In this document: positions 34,901 through 45,558 of the stretch, one piece after another
Numbering within the stretch: position 1 is the stretch's first letter
Layout: every line of letters begins with the position of its first letter
Assembly (NCBI RefSeq): GCF_020283565.1
Contig: NC_060064.1
Coordinates: 24,758,337 to 24,822,336, forward strand
Source of the DNA: Trifolium pratense
Lineage: Eukaryota > Streptophyta > Magnoliopsida > Fabales > Fabaceae
DNA: 64,000 bases
Reading direction: 5' to 3'
The notes under the pieces: generated by a model
What the model was told of the DNA's origin: nothing
Seen by the model: the letters and a program-made list of their open reading frames with translations, nothing else
Databases searched by the model: none
Program-made: the position numbers and the translations under genes

Positions 34901-37285
34901 GGACATGCTATTTTTGGACCACATGGACCATGCATCATGTGTTTCTTTACCAACTGATACAATTCTTTCTGTGATTCAGGATTTGGGATTTCGGCTGAGA
35001 TAATTGAGTCGATGTCTTCAGGTGTTGGATATTTGCTAGAAGGATGCAAGAAAATTAGAATGTGTGCATGTGGTAAGCCTCTTTTTTGAAATTCAATTGT
35101 GTACAAATCTACATAAAAGAACATCATATTAAAATTGGCAGAAAAAGTGTGTATATAACATATTTATAATTGATAACTACTTGATATAAATTGATGAAAC
35201 TTACAAGCAACCACTTTGCCCAATATGTGTTTTCGTGTTAGATCGTTCATAAGTGAATCAAATTTCATCTTAAAAACTCTTGAAATGATGTCAGGTCGGT
35301 CTTGAGGTTTCAAATTGTTTTTTGAAAGCTCTCTTTGAATTTCAGGCCAGCTTGGATTGCAGGTAAATGTTATAAAGATATCTGGAAATCCAATTTTACT
35401 TGATATAGCCATGCCATCATAATACAGTTGATCAAGATATCTTCTGCTGCCAACAAATGATGACGGAAGAACAACTCGTTTGCCTCTTTTTTGTTGAGCC
35501 TGGCCATCGTTGTTTACAATGTTATCATTCAACCGATGGTATTTGCCAACTCTCAATTTAGATTGATTTTTTCTCAACCAATTCAACCTTTCTGCTTCCA
35601 TCATAGTGAATCCATCTACCAAGAACTGTTGCAATAATCTTCGGCTACAAAGCAACGTTTGAGCATCCGATTTTCTGCTCTGAATTCGATATGATAGCCA
35701 AGCTTTGATTGTCAAGCGGTTTCTTTTGTTGACAATGGTTTCATCTTTATACTTGAGCAAAATTCCATCCCTATAACCATCTTCTCCAAAGGGAAAAATG
35801 AGTGGATATTGGTAACTTAAATAAGCAGGATGAAACTCGTCAATCCTTTGAAGCGTTCCACCTCTTTTATGCAAAATTATATCCCTCTTTTCAGCAGTAT
35901 CAACATCACCAACAATCAACGCTGCAACCTCGGACACAGTTGGTTGATTATAAATTCTACCATCAGTTGTTCTTTCTGAAATGAGTTTTAACTTGAAATC
36001 CTGAACGTTTCCATCTTTCAACAAATCTCGTGCCATGCGAAAACTTTTAACATGAACATTGTGTTCATCTAACATGTTAGTCAGGTTACGAACAATATGT
36101 CTATGAATGGATTTGTTGTTCCTGTCAGATTGATAAATATTTAAAATGACATAAGGTTGTTGACCACTCAACATTTTGTTTGTATTAAAATTTGATTAAA
36201 TTATGAATGTATATCAATTTACCTGAAACATTGTAATCTATTATCAATTTCATTTTCAGTATCGTATATATAAAGTTGTGCATATTTAGGAGTATCACCA
36301 ATTTCTGGTAACATTGTACCAATTCTATGGCAAGTTTGTCCTTGTATTCTCAAATTTGGTGGACCTATACCACCATTTTTACAGCCTTCAATTTCCATAC
36401 CTGGAGATGTGAATGAGAACATGGCATTGTATACTCTAGTATACTGTTGGAAGTGTTTACTTTCAGAAGATGCTGATCCAAATAATAATTGTTGAAGAAT
36501 TTGTGGGGCCTCTCTCAGATGAGGTAATTCTACTTTACCGTTACCACAACATGTCATAAATTTTGGCATGGTTGTGTGTTTTGCTTTACCTTTTCTTTCT
36601 TGGTACCACATAAATGAACCACATTCTTCACACTCACAAAGTGCATCTCCAAGATCATCATATCCTACAAAAAAGTAAGCTTCCATTAGGGTATCCTAGG
36701 AACAATAGAAACAATGGGAATTGTTAAACGATTACCTTGGAAAGAAGGATTTCCTGTGATAGTGTAAGACATGTTGCGAGAAAAACGGTTTTGTTGTTCG
36801 ATTTCAGGTTCAGATTCAGAACTTGAAGTTTCATCCAAGTCAATTTCGACTTCGGAGTCGGTGTCTGAATCAGAAATATCTTGTTGGTTATGAATCGAAT
36901 AATTACTGTTTGAATGAACATTACCATTAGATGTTGAAGGCTGATCATGTAATGCTGCTGTAAATTTGGTTAACAAATTTTTTCCAGAATTTCTTGTAAA
37001 TGGTAAATTGGGAACTGGATGTTGTTTTTTTTTTAGATAAGAAGTTGGTTGTGTATTGGGTGTTGGTTGAGTATTGGGTGTTGTTTGATTTTTATGTATG
37101 TTTGTAACATCATTAAGAGGTGTGGACAAATTGACTGGTGATTTACTATTTGATGTAGAGGAAGTACCGGAGTAATGAAGAGATCTTTTAACTGACCGAG
37201 TGAAATTAGTTTTGGTTCCTGTGGATCTTCTTCGTTTTAGTCTTGCCAATCCAGCATTAGCTTTTTCGATTGTGTTATAGTCCAT
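31949..37285 (-). pseudogene. Helitron RepHel (HUH replicase plus PIF1-type helicase), one in-frame stop
   Basis: Seven exons, 37,285-36,736, 36,664-36,223, 36,166-35,205, 35,108-33,897, 33,802-33,584, 33,479-32,622 and 32,526-31,949, stay in phase for 1,606 codons. The N-terminal region is Ser/Asp-rich and is followed by a Cys-rich segment (CECEECGSF, CCGNG). The Rep domain has the HUH motif LPHAHI (H665, H667) and the YLFKY motif (Y799, Y803) that attacks DNA. The helicase has Walker A GYGGTGKT (1154-1161), Walker B WDEA (D1234) and a C-terminal INKSQGQSL/AVSRV block. Codon 992 is TGA (34,089-34,087) between Rep and helicase, where relatives continue GFL-x-DDKEF. That is the only lesion found. 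The protein would nick, unwind and transfer the element by rolling-circle copying. A truncated 991-residue Rep could still be made. The exon 3 acceptor is weak. Confidence 0.85.
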
Positions 37286-38523
37286 GGAAGGTATTATGTA
37301 AGAAAGGAGGTAAAGGTAATGTGTTCAAAGAAAAGTAAACATTGATTAGCAAATATGTATGTGAGTTAGGATTTGAAATTTACTTTGATAAGAGCAATTT
37401 GAATTTGAAAAGTACAACGTTGTTTCCCTCTATTTTTTTGAACAAAATTCAAATGTCAATGTTAGTTGATTAGGAAATTTCAATGTCAGTTAGTATTTAA
37501 TTAACATTGAAAAGAGGAATTTGAAATACAAAAGTATAATTATTTTTCCCTCTATTCTACTAAAAGAAATCATCTCCCAATGTTATTTGTGATAGTTACA
37601 TATAATAATATTATAAGATGGGGAATTAGTTGCACTCTAAGTAATAGTTGGTCTTGTTTGGTTTATCAACATAGAAAGAAGAAGTAATGAGTAGCTTTGT
37701 CTAGTGATTTGACATAACTGTTCATATAGTTGTACTAATAGCTTTGGTGCATGTGATAATTGATCTTGCCAAGAAGATTGATTTGATATAGGCAATATAA
37801 TATATAAGATTAATAAAACTGACATGTTGCATAAAAGAAATAAATAAATAAAAATTTTGTTTCAACTTTTTTATAATAATTTTTATTAATTGTAAGTTTG
37901 TAAGTAATTTATAGTGTAGTTTGAGCTTGTACATAAGCTTATGCATGTATGTATGTAAGTATGTATGCATGACATGTATGTATGTAATTTATGCCACACA
38001 AAGTTATGGTAGTATTTAAATTGAATTATATGTATGTATGTATTAAAAGAATTTCAACTATATTTGTGTGGGAAATTTTTTTGTCGTAGCATGAAAGAAA
38101 GTTTGTGCTATGAAAAGTTTGATGTACATATTCTTATCATTTGGTATCAAAGAAAGCTTGTCAAATAAATTTTTATTGTAGGATTATAGTTAATTTTGTA
38201 CTAATATTGTGTATGAACAAATACGGATCATATTGAAATCTTTATACGACATAAATATGTGATAAACACAGAGTTATAAAAAACTTAAATAAACTTCAGG
38301 AAGTTTTTGATCAACATTCATCAACATAGTACATGATTCATTAATTTACATAATCTGGCGGGTTAGATTGAAAGGTAGTAGTAGGAAATCAAAGTAGATG
38401 CCCAAAAAAGAACACATTGAGGACGATTGTTCGGAACGAATTCCGTCAAATAGTACTTAGATTAACAAAACATGTCTCAAAAGATATTGCAAAAGTAATT
38501 TTTTTATTAACAATGCACTTTGA
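37286..38523. other. Intergenic between RepHel and the RPA-like gene
   Basis: Promoter side of RepHel, about 1.2 kb, AT-rich. It contains an (ATGT)n microsatellite at about 37,940-37,990 and a smaller one near 38,030. The small open frames are shadows of these repeats. Confidence 0.5.
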
Positions 38524-41220
38524 TCAGGGGTTTTTTTCACGCTTGATGTTTTTCTTCAACTGCTTCAAGGTTGTTTTTGAGGATGAACTTTTTGTCGGAG
38601 CCAATGCATCAGCAAGATCTTGCGGAACAGATTGATTGGTTGCAGTTCTTTTGGCTGGTGTGAGTGGAATATGATCAGGATCATATTCAGAAGAATCAGA
38701 TAGATTTACCTGCAAATATAACATAGGTAATAAGAACAACATATCTAGTAAAATCTATGAACATGTTACAAATAACACATAGGTTTCGCGTGTTTACTGT
38801 TGGAAAAACAAAGTCTTCATCTTTGTCACTTTTTTGATCTTCAATCATTTGATCAGGTGCACTTACCTCCTCAAGCTGATTACATATATCAAAGAGTTAA
38901 ATGATTAACATAAAATCATTAAGTCAACATTTATAAATTAATATAACAAAAAATAAGTTTCATTCTTAACCTCGATATTTTCAGATGAAGCAATAGCCAA
39001 TTTAGAAGTTCCCTACAAATATAATGAATTATTGTAAGAAATTTATATTTTGATATGACCCAATTATTAAGCAAAATTACATTTGAAAACAATGTACCTC
39101 ATTTTTTGGAAAATGATCAAGAACTTCCTGAATAATTGTTTGATCCGCCTTAGCTCCTTGCACACTATAGTTACCCCAAGGTAGTTGCAACTTGATTTTG
39201 CACGCAAGAGTCTTTTTCATGAAATTGTCAAGCTGAACCGGATACACCAAAGGGTTTGTAATGCCACCCTTGCATAAGAATAAACAACGAAATTGTGAAT
39301 ATATACTAAAATAACAAACAATATACATTATTTTAAATAAGAGCATTAAATTGCTGACAATAAACAAAAGTACCTCCACCATCATGGTGTGTAATTCTGC
39401 AGCAGTGTGTCCAATAAGCTCATTGCACTCGCGATCCCAAAACACCAAAGTTGTCTTAACACCTTCATATTCCGCCTCAACGTCAATTTTGTACCTATAT
39501 TTTGCATACATTGCCAAAAGATGTTAAAATTATTGAATTTAGATGTAATAATCGTAAGAGATAATTGATATAAATACAGACCTAAGATTGATGACATAAG
39601 TGTCATGGTCTTTCTCACATTTTAGAGGTAGAGTATCCCCCTTAGCTGATCTAAGGCATTGTCCGCACAATTTGTAGTACCAACCAAATTTTGTAGGTAA
39701 GATTTTGTTTGTCGTAACAACAGTAACACATGACGCCGGCTACACAAACGTAGTTGCCATCAAATTGAATTGTTGATTTGATATAAAATTGAATAGACAA
39801 CCTTATTCTAGTAATTCAGTTATAAATACCTCAGGAAGGGCCAAAATTTGAGGAAGTGGCAGAATGAGTGCATTGTTGAGAAATTTATCACCAGATGATT
39901 GTTGAGTCATCGGAGATGACTGCGTTAACATTTGAGACTGGCAACTGAGCTGCTGACTCTGATTACCACAGCTTTCTTCAGCACTTAAACTGTTATAATG
40001 CAAATTAATTAGTAAATAAGGAAACATAAAAATTTTGAAATAACCCAGCAATTTCGCAATTGGTAATATAAAATAGTAAACCTTTCTTTAAAAGCTATAA
40101 TTTCTGGAATATCATCATTGATGAACAATTGCGTCCCATTCCAAACATTAGAGATACCAAGTTCAAATTGATCTGGAAAATATTGAAAATTTTAGTTCTA
40201 CTTGTGATGAAAATGACTTAATAATTCATGACATGAAATAAGTAAAACTAAAACCAGTAGCTTCTTTGATCCTAGCATTGTGAATAAGTACAATGGTTGG
40301 TCCCCAATCAGTCCTTTCGTTGTTGTATTTAGCAAACTGTGTTGCAAAGTCTTCCCACAAAGTACAGTTCAAGATATTTCCACTGTATTTCCAAAAATAA
40401 ATAATTTTGAAAACTTTATATGTATTAAACACATACACAAACCAATAAATCTACAAAGTAAAAAAAGAAGAAAAAAAACATACGCAAGATCTTTGAGCTT
40501 AAAATTAACTTGAAGTTTTCTCCCACCAGGCAGAAGCTGAGTATACCCAAGTTCATGAAAGGCTCCAATAACATCTAATAAAAAAATCAATTATTGCCAC
40601 TCATTAATAATATTTAGAAAAATAAAATTAATTTAATAGTACAAAATTGAATGTCATAGATAATAATACAAACCTATCAAAAGATCTGAACGAACGATTC
40701 CATTTTTTATATCAGCAAAATCCTTGAACTTGAACCCAGGTTTTGGAATTTTATGTTCATTAACATCTTCAATAAAACTACCTCCAGTCCAAATCAATTT
40801 GAATTTATGTTCACATGCTTTAACAGAAAGATTATTTTTCTCCACATCAAAGTTCTGAATGGTGCATGTCATGTTAACATGGAATTGAGTTTTGCACTTC
40901 TCATGCAAATCAGTAGGAACAGTCATTTGAATTTCATCACCCTGAAATAATTTAAGGAAATATTAACTAAAAATATATTAGCACCTCTTGTTATAAGGTT
41001 CTAAATAAATAAATATTTGCCAAAATGATATTACCAGGTCATCACATAGAACCATCTCAGTGTGGTGTTTGGTGGATTTTGCATGACGAACTATCCACAA
41101 ATCCTTCACTCTGACAGCAACTCTCCATAGTGATTTGCTATTGTCAATGTCCCTTATTTTCTCAAAAGGCCTTTGTAGGACAATCATTTTGTTCTTCATT
41201 TTTTCCTGTTTTTTTTCCAT
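38524..41220 (-). CDS. RPA1-like single-strand DNA-binding protein of the Helitron
   Basis: Twelve exons, 41,220-41,035, 40,941-40,674, 40,574-40,484, 40,382-40,255, 40,172-40,082, 39,989-39,830, 39,739-39,582, 39,494-39,374, 39,268-39,098, 39,012-38,971, 38,875-38,798 and 38,709-38,524, join without a break to 559 residues. It is built of OB folds of the replication protein A large-subunit type: an N-terminal fold (about 10-150), a central fold with GNILNCTLWEDFA (about 182-195) and a C-terminal zinc-ribbon fold with C333-x2-C336, C349 and probably H353. The tail is acidic, then lysine-rich (KKNIKREK). Plant Helitrons often carry such a gene, thought to coat the displaced strand during rolling-circle copying. 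It lies upstream of RepHel on the same strand. Unlike RepHel it has no lesion. ATG 41,220 is chosen because the upstream Met has no domain support. Confidence 0.88.
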
Positions 41221-42241
41221 TGTCACAGTTCTAACATGACAACATAAAACATCAAATATACACACACAAATATAAGTGGTTAAACAACTTGAAAAGTTTA
41301 AACAAAAAAACAGCTACAATCATTCAGATCTATCAATAAATGACAACATCATTAAACAAAAAACAAATAAACAAATAAACTAAAGAAAATAACTCAGATC
41401 TTTTCATAAATATACACCAACATGACGAAATACTTTTTAAAAAAGTTAGTTGGTTTTTTATAAAGCATGCATGGTTTTAGATTCAACTTTTACGACAACA
41501 ACATGGTCTAATATATTAAGTATTAAAAGTTTGTTCTTTTTTTTTAAGAGAATCCATGGTATTAGATCTAACATTTGAAGCAAGTGTAGATGAAAAAATT
41601 ATTACTCATTTAAATAGGTTGCATGTATTTAGATCTAAAAGTAATACAACAACAGTTCAAAAAAATAGGAAAACCCACACTAAAAATGCAAAGAAACCAG
41701 CTTTTGATGGATAAATAATACATATTTAACAAAATTTACCTCAAATCCAGTATATAATATCACCTACATAAACACAAAATATTTGAACAGTACCGTAATC
41801 AGTTAGACAAATATTTATAAGAACATCAACAACCGAAAGGAAACAACATGAAATTGGTGTATATTCATACCTGGGATGAGAGGAAGACTGACCAAAGATT
41901 GAAGAAGAGGAGGAAGGGAAAGAAGGGAGGAAGGGGAAGAAGAAAGAGTGAATATGATAAATGAGGAGGGAGGGAAAGATAGTGAAAAGATTTGGTTGAA
42001 GTAAAAGTGATGTGATGTTGTTAAGTGTTGTTGCTATCGAGGAAGAATATACACTGTTGACAAAAGTTTTTCCCTCTTTTTGAAAGCAATATCACGGTTA
42101 CATGTGTATAGAATAGAAGAGCAAATTAACAAAATTGGAAGAAGGACAAAATGGTAAAGTGTTGACACATGGCAGCAAGATAAGGCATCAGGGCAGAATT
42201 GTCTTTTACACAGCATCTTCTTTTCTAATTTTAGTATTTGA
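41221..42241. other. Helitron 5' region
   Basis: Non-coding leader and promoter side of the RPA-like gene, ending at the TC terminus. On the minus strand it includes the aaaagacaattctgccct block 38-55 bases from the end. A CT-rich tract on the minus strand (complement of the purine-rich ggaggaagggaaagaaggg, about 41,880-41,950) may be a 5' untranslated region. Confidence 0.5.
42210..42241 (-). repeat. Helitron 5' terminus
   Basis: On the minus strand it starts TC and continues aaatactaaaattag, the TC...TACTA-type start of plant Helitrons. The preceding host base is A (complement of t42242). Joining the host DNA across the element gives cacaa|ttgag, an AT target as expected. The call rests on motif and target rule, not on a second copy. 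Confidence 0.65.
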
Positions 42242-42438
42242 TTGAGTAACTATAACACATTCTTGGGCTTTCAAAATTTGCAGTTTGGGCCGTAACCCAA
42301 AAAAACCCCAAGCCCATTTTGTTTTCAACGAAATAAAAAGCGAGGAAATTGTAAAAAAATAAAATAATCAGATTCTTTCATAATCGTTTTTAATTTGTTA
42401 CGAAACCTAGATTGCTGAATTCACACTAATCAAGAACC
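42242..42438 (+). promoter_or_regulatory. Remaining host promoter/leader of the STA1-like gene
   Basis: 197 bp lie between the predicted Helitron end and the ATG. They hold gggctttcaaa and aagcccatttt motifs (GGGCC/GCCCA-type elements common in plant housekeeping promoters) but no clear TATA box near the expected place. Anything further upstream now lies 23.6 kb away or is supplied by the Helitron end. Confidence 0.5.
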
Positions 42439-45400
42439 ATGGTGTTCATCGTTCCACCCACCGGAAAAATTCTATCCCTCGACATAAACCCTAGCACCAC
42501 CACTCTTCATAATCTGAAGCACCAAATCGAACAATTTCACGGTATACCAATTTCACAGCAACGATTATTCCTTTCACAGAGTCTTCGATTACTCGGCGAT
42601 AACGATTCTCTTCTAATCTCAAATCTCGGCGTTGGAAATTACTCAACCCTAACCCTACACGTTCCCTTCTATGGCGGTACTCAACCTCCCGCCGTTCCCA
42701 AACCGCCTCGATTCGATTTTCTCAATTCAAAACCGCCTGCTAATTACGTCGCCGGACTTGGTCGTGGTGCCACCGGGTTTACCACGAGGTCTGATATTGG
42801 TCCTGCTCGTGCTGCTCCTGATTTGCCGGATAGATCCGCTGCGGCTGCCGGTGCTGCTCCTGGTGTTGGAAGGGGGAGAGGTAAAGGTGGGGAGGATGCT
42901 GCTGAGGAAGATGATGAAGGAGAGGATAAGGGATATGATGAGAATCAGAAATTTGATGAGTTTGAAGGTAATGATGTTGGTTTATTTGCTTCTGCTGAAT
43001 ATGATGAGGATGATAGAGAAGCTGATGCTGTTTGGGAAGGGATTGATAAGAGAATGGATTCGAGAAGGAAGGATCGTAGAGAAGCTAGGTTGAAGCAAGA
43101 GATTGAGAAGTATAGAGCTTCGAATCCGAAAATTACTGAACAATTTGCTGATTTGAAGAGGAAGTTGTATACTTTATCTACTGATGATTGGCAGAGTTTA
43201 GAGAAGTTTGAGAGTGGTGGTTATTCTTCGAAGAATAAGAAGAAGAGGTTTGAGAGTTTTGTTCCTGTTCCTGATACACTTCTTGAGAAAGCAAGGCAAG
43301 AGCAAGAGCATGTTACGGCGTTGGATCCTAAGAGTAGGGCCGCTTCGGCAAATGGTACCGAGACTCCATGGTCACAAACACCTGTTACTGATTTAACTGC
43401 TGTTGGTGAGGGTAGAGGTACTGTTTTGTCATTGAAATTGGATAGGTTGTCTGATTCGGTTTCCGGTATGACTAATGTTGATCCAAAGGGGTATCTCACT
43501 GTTCTTAATAGTATGAAAATTACTAGTGATGCTGAGATTTCTGATTTTAAGAAGGCTAGGTTGTTGCTCAAGAGTGTTACTCAAACGAATCCGAAACATC
43601 CTCCCGGTTGGATTGCTGCTGCGAGGTTGGAGGAGTTGGCTGGTAAGCTTCCGGTGGCTAGGCAATTGATACAGAAAGGGTGTGAAGAATGTCCCAAGAA
43701 TGAAGATGTGTGGCTTGAGGCTTGTAGGCTGGCGAATCCCGATGAAGCGAAAGCTGTGATAGCTCGGGGTGTTAAATCGATTCCCACTTCTGTTAAGTTG
43801 TGGATGCAGGCTTCAAAATTGGAAAGCGATGATATGAACCGGAGTAGGGTGTTGAGGAAAGGGCTTGAGCACATTCCTGATTCGGTTAGATTGTGGAAGG
43901 CTGTTGTGGAGCTTGCAAATGAAGAAGATGCTAGACTTTTGCTTCACAGAGCTGTGGAATGTTGTCCTTTGCATGTGGAATTGTGGCTTGCGCTTGCTAG
44001 GTTGGAAACTTATGACAATGCTAAGAAGGTTCTCAATAGGGCAAGAGAGAGGCTGCCCAAGGAGCCGGCTATATGGATAACAGCTGCCAAGTTGGAAGAA
44101 GCTAATGGGAACATATCCATGATTGGCAAGATTATTGAGAGGGGTATAAGGGCTTTGCAGAGAGAAGGTGTGGTGATTGATAGAGAAGCTTGGATGAAGG
44201 AAGCAGAGGCTGCAGAACGGGCTGGTTCGGTTGCAACTTGCCAAGCAATAATCCACAATACAATTGGAATTGGAGTTGAAGAAGAAGATAGGAAGAGGAC
44301 ATGGGTAGCTGATGCGGAGGAATGCAAGAAAAGAGGTTCTATTGAGACTGCTAGAGCTATATATGCTCATGCCTTGACTGTCTTCTTAACTAAGAAGAGC
44401 ATATGGCTCAAAGCAGCACAGCTTGAGAGGAGTCATGGTACTAGGGAATCTCTTGATGCATTACTTCGTAAAGCAGTTACTTACAGACCTCAGGCTGAAG
44501 TTCTTTGGCTTATGGGTGCCAAGGAGAAGTGGCTTGCTGGAGACGTGCCTGCAGCTCGTGCTATTCTCCAAGAAGCTTACGCTGCCATTCCCAATTCGGA
44601 GGAAATATGGCTTGCGGCTTTTAAACTAGAGTTTGAAAATCACGAGCCCGAAAGAGCTAGAATGTTGTTGGCTAAAGCGAGGGAGAGAGGAGGTACAGAG
44701 AGAGTCTGGATGAAATCTGCTATCGTCGAGAGAGAACTAGGAAACATTGAAGAGGAAAGGAAACTGTTAAATGAAGGATTGAAGCAATTCCCTTCATTTG
44801 ATAAATTGTGGTTGATGCTTGGCCAACTTGAGGAACGGCTTGCTAAGCAGCAGGATCAGCCTGAGAAGCAGCATGCTCACAAGATGGAAGCTAAGAAGGT
44901 ATATGATTCAGGACTGAAACCCTGTCCTAATTCTGTACCCCTTTGGCTCTCTCTTGCTAATCTTGAAGAGGAGATGAGTGGGTTGAGTAAAGTTCGTGCA
45001 ATTCTCATAATGGCTCGAAAGAGGAATCCTCAAAATCCTGAACTCTGGCTAGCAGCTGTTAGAGCAGAATTAAAGCATGGAGAGAAGAAAGAAGCTGATA
45101 GTTTGATGGCAAAAGCATTGCAGGAGTGTCCCAACAGTGGCATTCTATGGGCGGCTTCCATTGAGATGGCTCCTCGTCCCCAGCGTAGAAGCAAGAGTAT
45201 GGATGCCCTAAAGAAATGTGACCATGATCCCCATGTTATAGCTGCCGTTGCCAAATTATTCTGGATTGACAGGAAGGTGGACAAAGCCAGGAGTTGGTTG
45301 AATAGGGCTGTGACACTTGCTCCTGACATAGGTGATTTTTGGGCTTTGTGCTACAAATTTGAATTACAGCATGGAACTGAGGAGAACCAGAAAGATGTAT

Positions 45401-45558
45401 TGAAGAGATGTGTTGCTGCTGAACCAAAACATGGGGAGAAATGGCAAGTGGTCTCAAAGGCAATAGAGAACTCTCACCAATCAACAGAATCCATCTTGAA
45501 GAAAGTGGTGATTGCACTAGGGAAGGAGGAGAAGGCAGCTGAGGATAGTAAACATTGA
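42439..45558 (+). CDS. STA1: Pre-mRNA-processing factor 6 homologue (U5 snRNP), STABILIZED1 type
   Basis: A single open frame of 1,039 codons without introns. Residues 1-75 form a ubiquitin-like domain (MVFIVPPTGKILSLDINPST start). Residues about 85-250 are the PRP1 N-terminal domain with YVAGLGRGATGFTTRSDIG. From about 350 on, HAT/TPR-like helical repeats occur with the typical WLxAAxLE spacing. Arabidopsis STA1 is likewise intronless and of nearly the same length. The protein bridges U5 and U4/U6 in the tri-snRNP and in Arabidopsis is needed for splicing and mRNA stability under heat and cold. It acts in the nucleus. The ATG at 42,439 opens the ubiquitin-like domain and has an accATGg context. 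Only 197 bp separate it from the Helitron end. The gene body is undamaged. Confidence 0.95.
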   Translation: MVFIVPPTGKILSLDINPSTTTLHNLKHQIEQFHGIPISQQRLFLSQSLRLLGDNDSLLISNLGVGNYSTLTLHVPFYGGTQPPAVPKPPRFDFLNSKPPANYVAGLGRGATGFTTRSDIGPARAAPDLPDRSAAAAGAAPGVGRGRGKGGEDAAEEDDEGEDKGYDENQKFDEFEGNDVGLFASAEYDEDDREADAVWEGIDKRMDSRRKDRREARLKQEIEKYRASNPKITEQFADLKRKLYTLSTDDWQSLEKFESGGYSSKNKKKRFESFVPVPDTLLEKARQEQEHVTALDPKSRAASANGTETPWSQTPVTDLTAVGEGRGTVLSLKLDRLSDSVSGMTNVDPKGYLTVLNSMKITSDAEISDFKKARLLLKSVTQTNPKHPPGWIAAARLEELAGKLPVARQLIQKGCEECPKNEDVWLEACRLANPDEAKAVIARGVKSIPTSVKLWMQASKLESDDMNRSRVLRKGLEHIPDSVRLWKAVVELANEEDARLLLHRAVECCPLHVELWLALARLETYDNAKKVLNRARERLPKEPAIWITAAKLEEANGNISMIGKIIERGIRALQREGVVIDREAWMKEAEAAERAGSVATCQAIIHNTIGIGVEEEDRKRTWVADAEECKKRGSIETARAIYAHALTVFLTKKSIWLKAAQLERSHGTRESLDALLRKAVTYRPQAEVLWLMGAKEKWLAGDVPAARAILQEAYAAIPNSEEIWLAAFKLEFENHEPERARMLLAKARERGGTERVWMKSAIVERELGNIEEERKLLNEGLKQFPSFDKLWLMLGQLEERLAKQQDQPEKQHAHKMEAKKVYDSGLKPCPNSVPLWLSLANLEEEMSGLSKVRAILIMARKRNPQNPELWLAAVRAELKHGEKKEADSLMAKALQECPNSGILWAASIEMAPRPQRRSKSMDALKKCDHDPHVIAAVAKLFWIDRKVDKARSWLNRAVTLAPDIGDFWALCYKFELQHGTEENQKDVLKRCVAAEPKHGEKWQVVSKAIENSHQSTESILKKVVIALGKEEKAAEDSKH

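Larger units (their letters stand above)
18675..42241 (-). mobile_element. Complete-looking 23.6-kb Helitron carrying RepHel, RPA and a B3 gene cluster
   Basis: The element is read on the minus strand. Its 5' end is TC at 42,241-42,240, continuing as tcaaatactaaaattag, then an aaaagacaattctgccct block of the kind seen near 5' ends of plant Helitrons. Its 3' end is CTAG at 18,678-18,675, preceded by a perfect 9-bp-arm hairpin (18,685-18,704). The base outside the 5' end is A and the base outside the 3' end is T, so the insertion is between A and T without duplication, as known for Helitrons. Inside, in order, are RPA1-like, RepHel and then eight B3-type genes. No second set of Helitron ends was found between RepHel and the B3 genes, which is why I include them. 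The RepHel gene has one in-frame stop, so this copy may no longer move by itself. The 5' border is a judgement by motif and the 3' border is firmer. Confidence 0.8.

Noticed and set aside
42671..45517. Open frames of 60-185 codons on both strands within 42.6-45.5 kb
   Set aside because: Shadows of the STA1-like gene.
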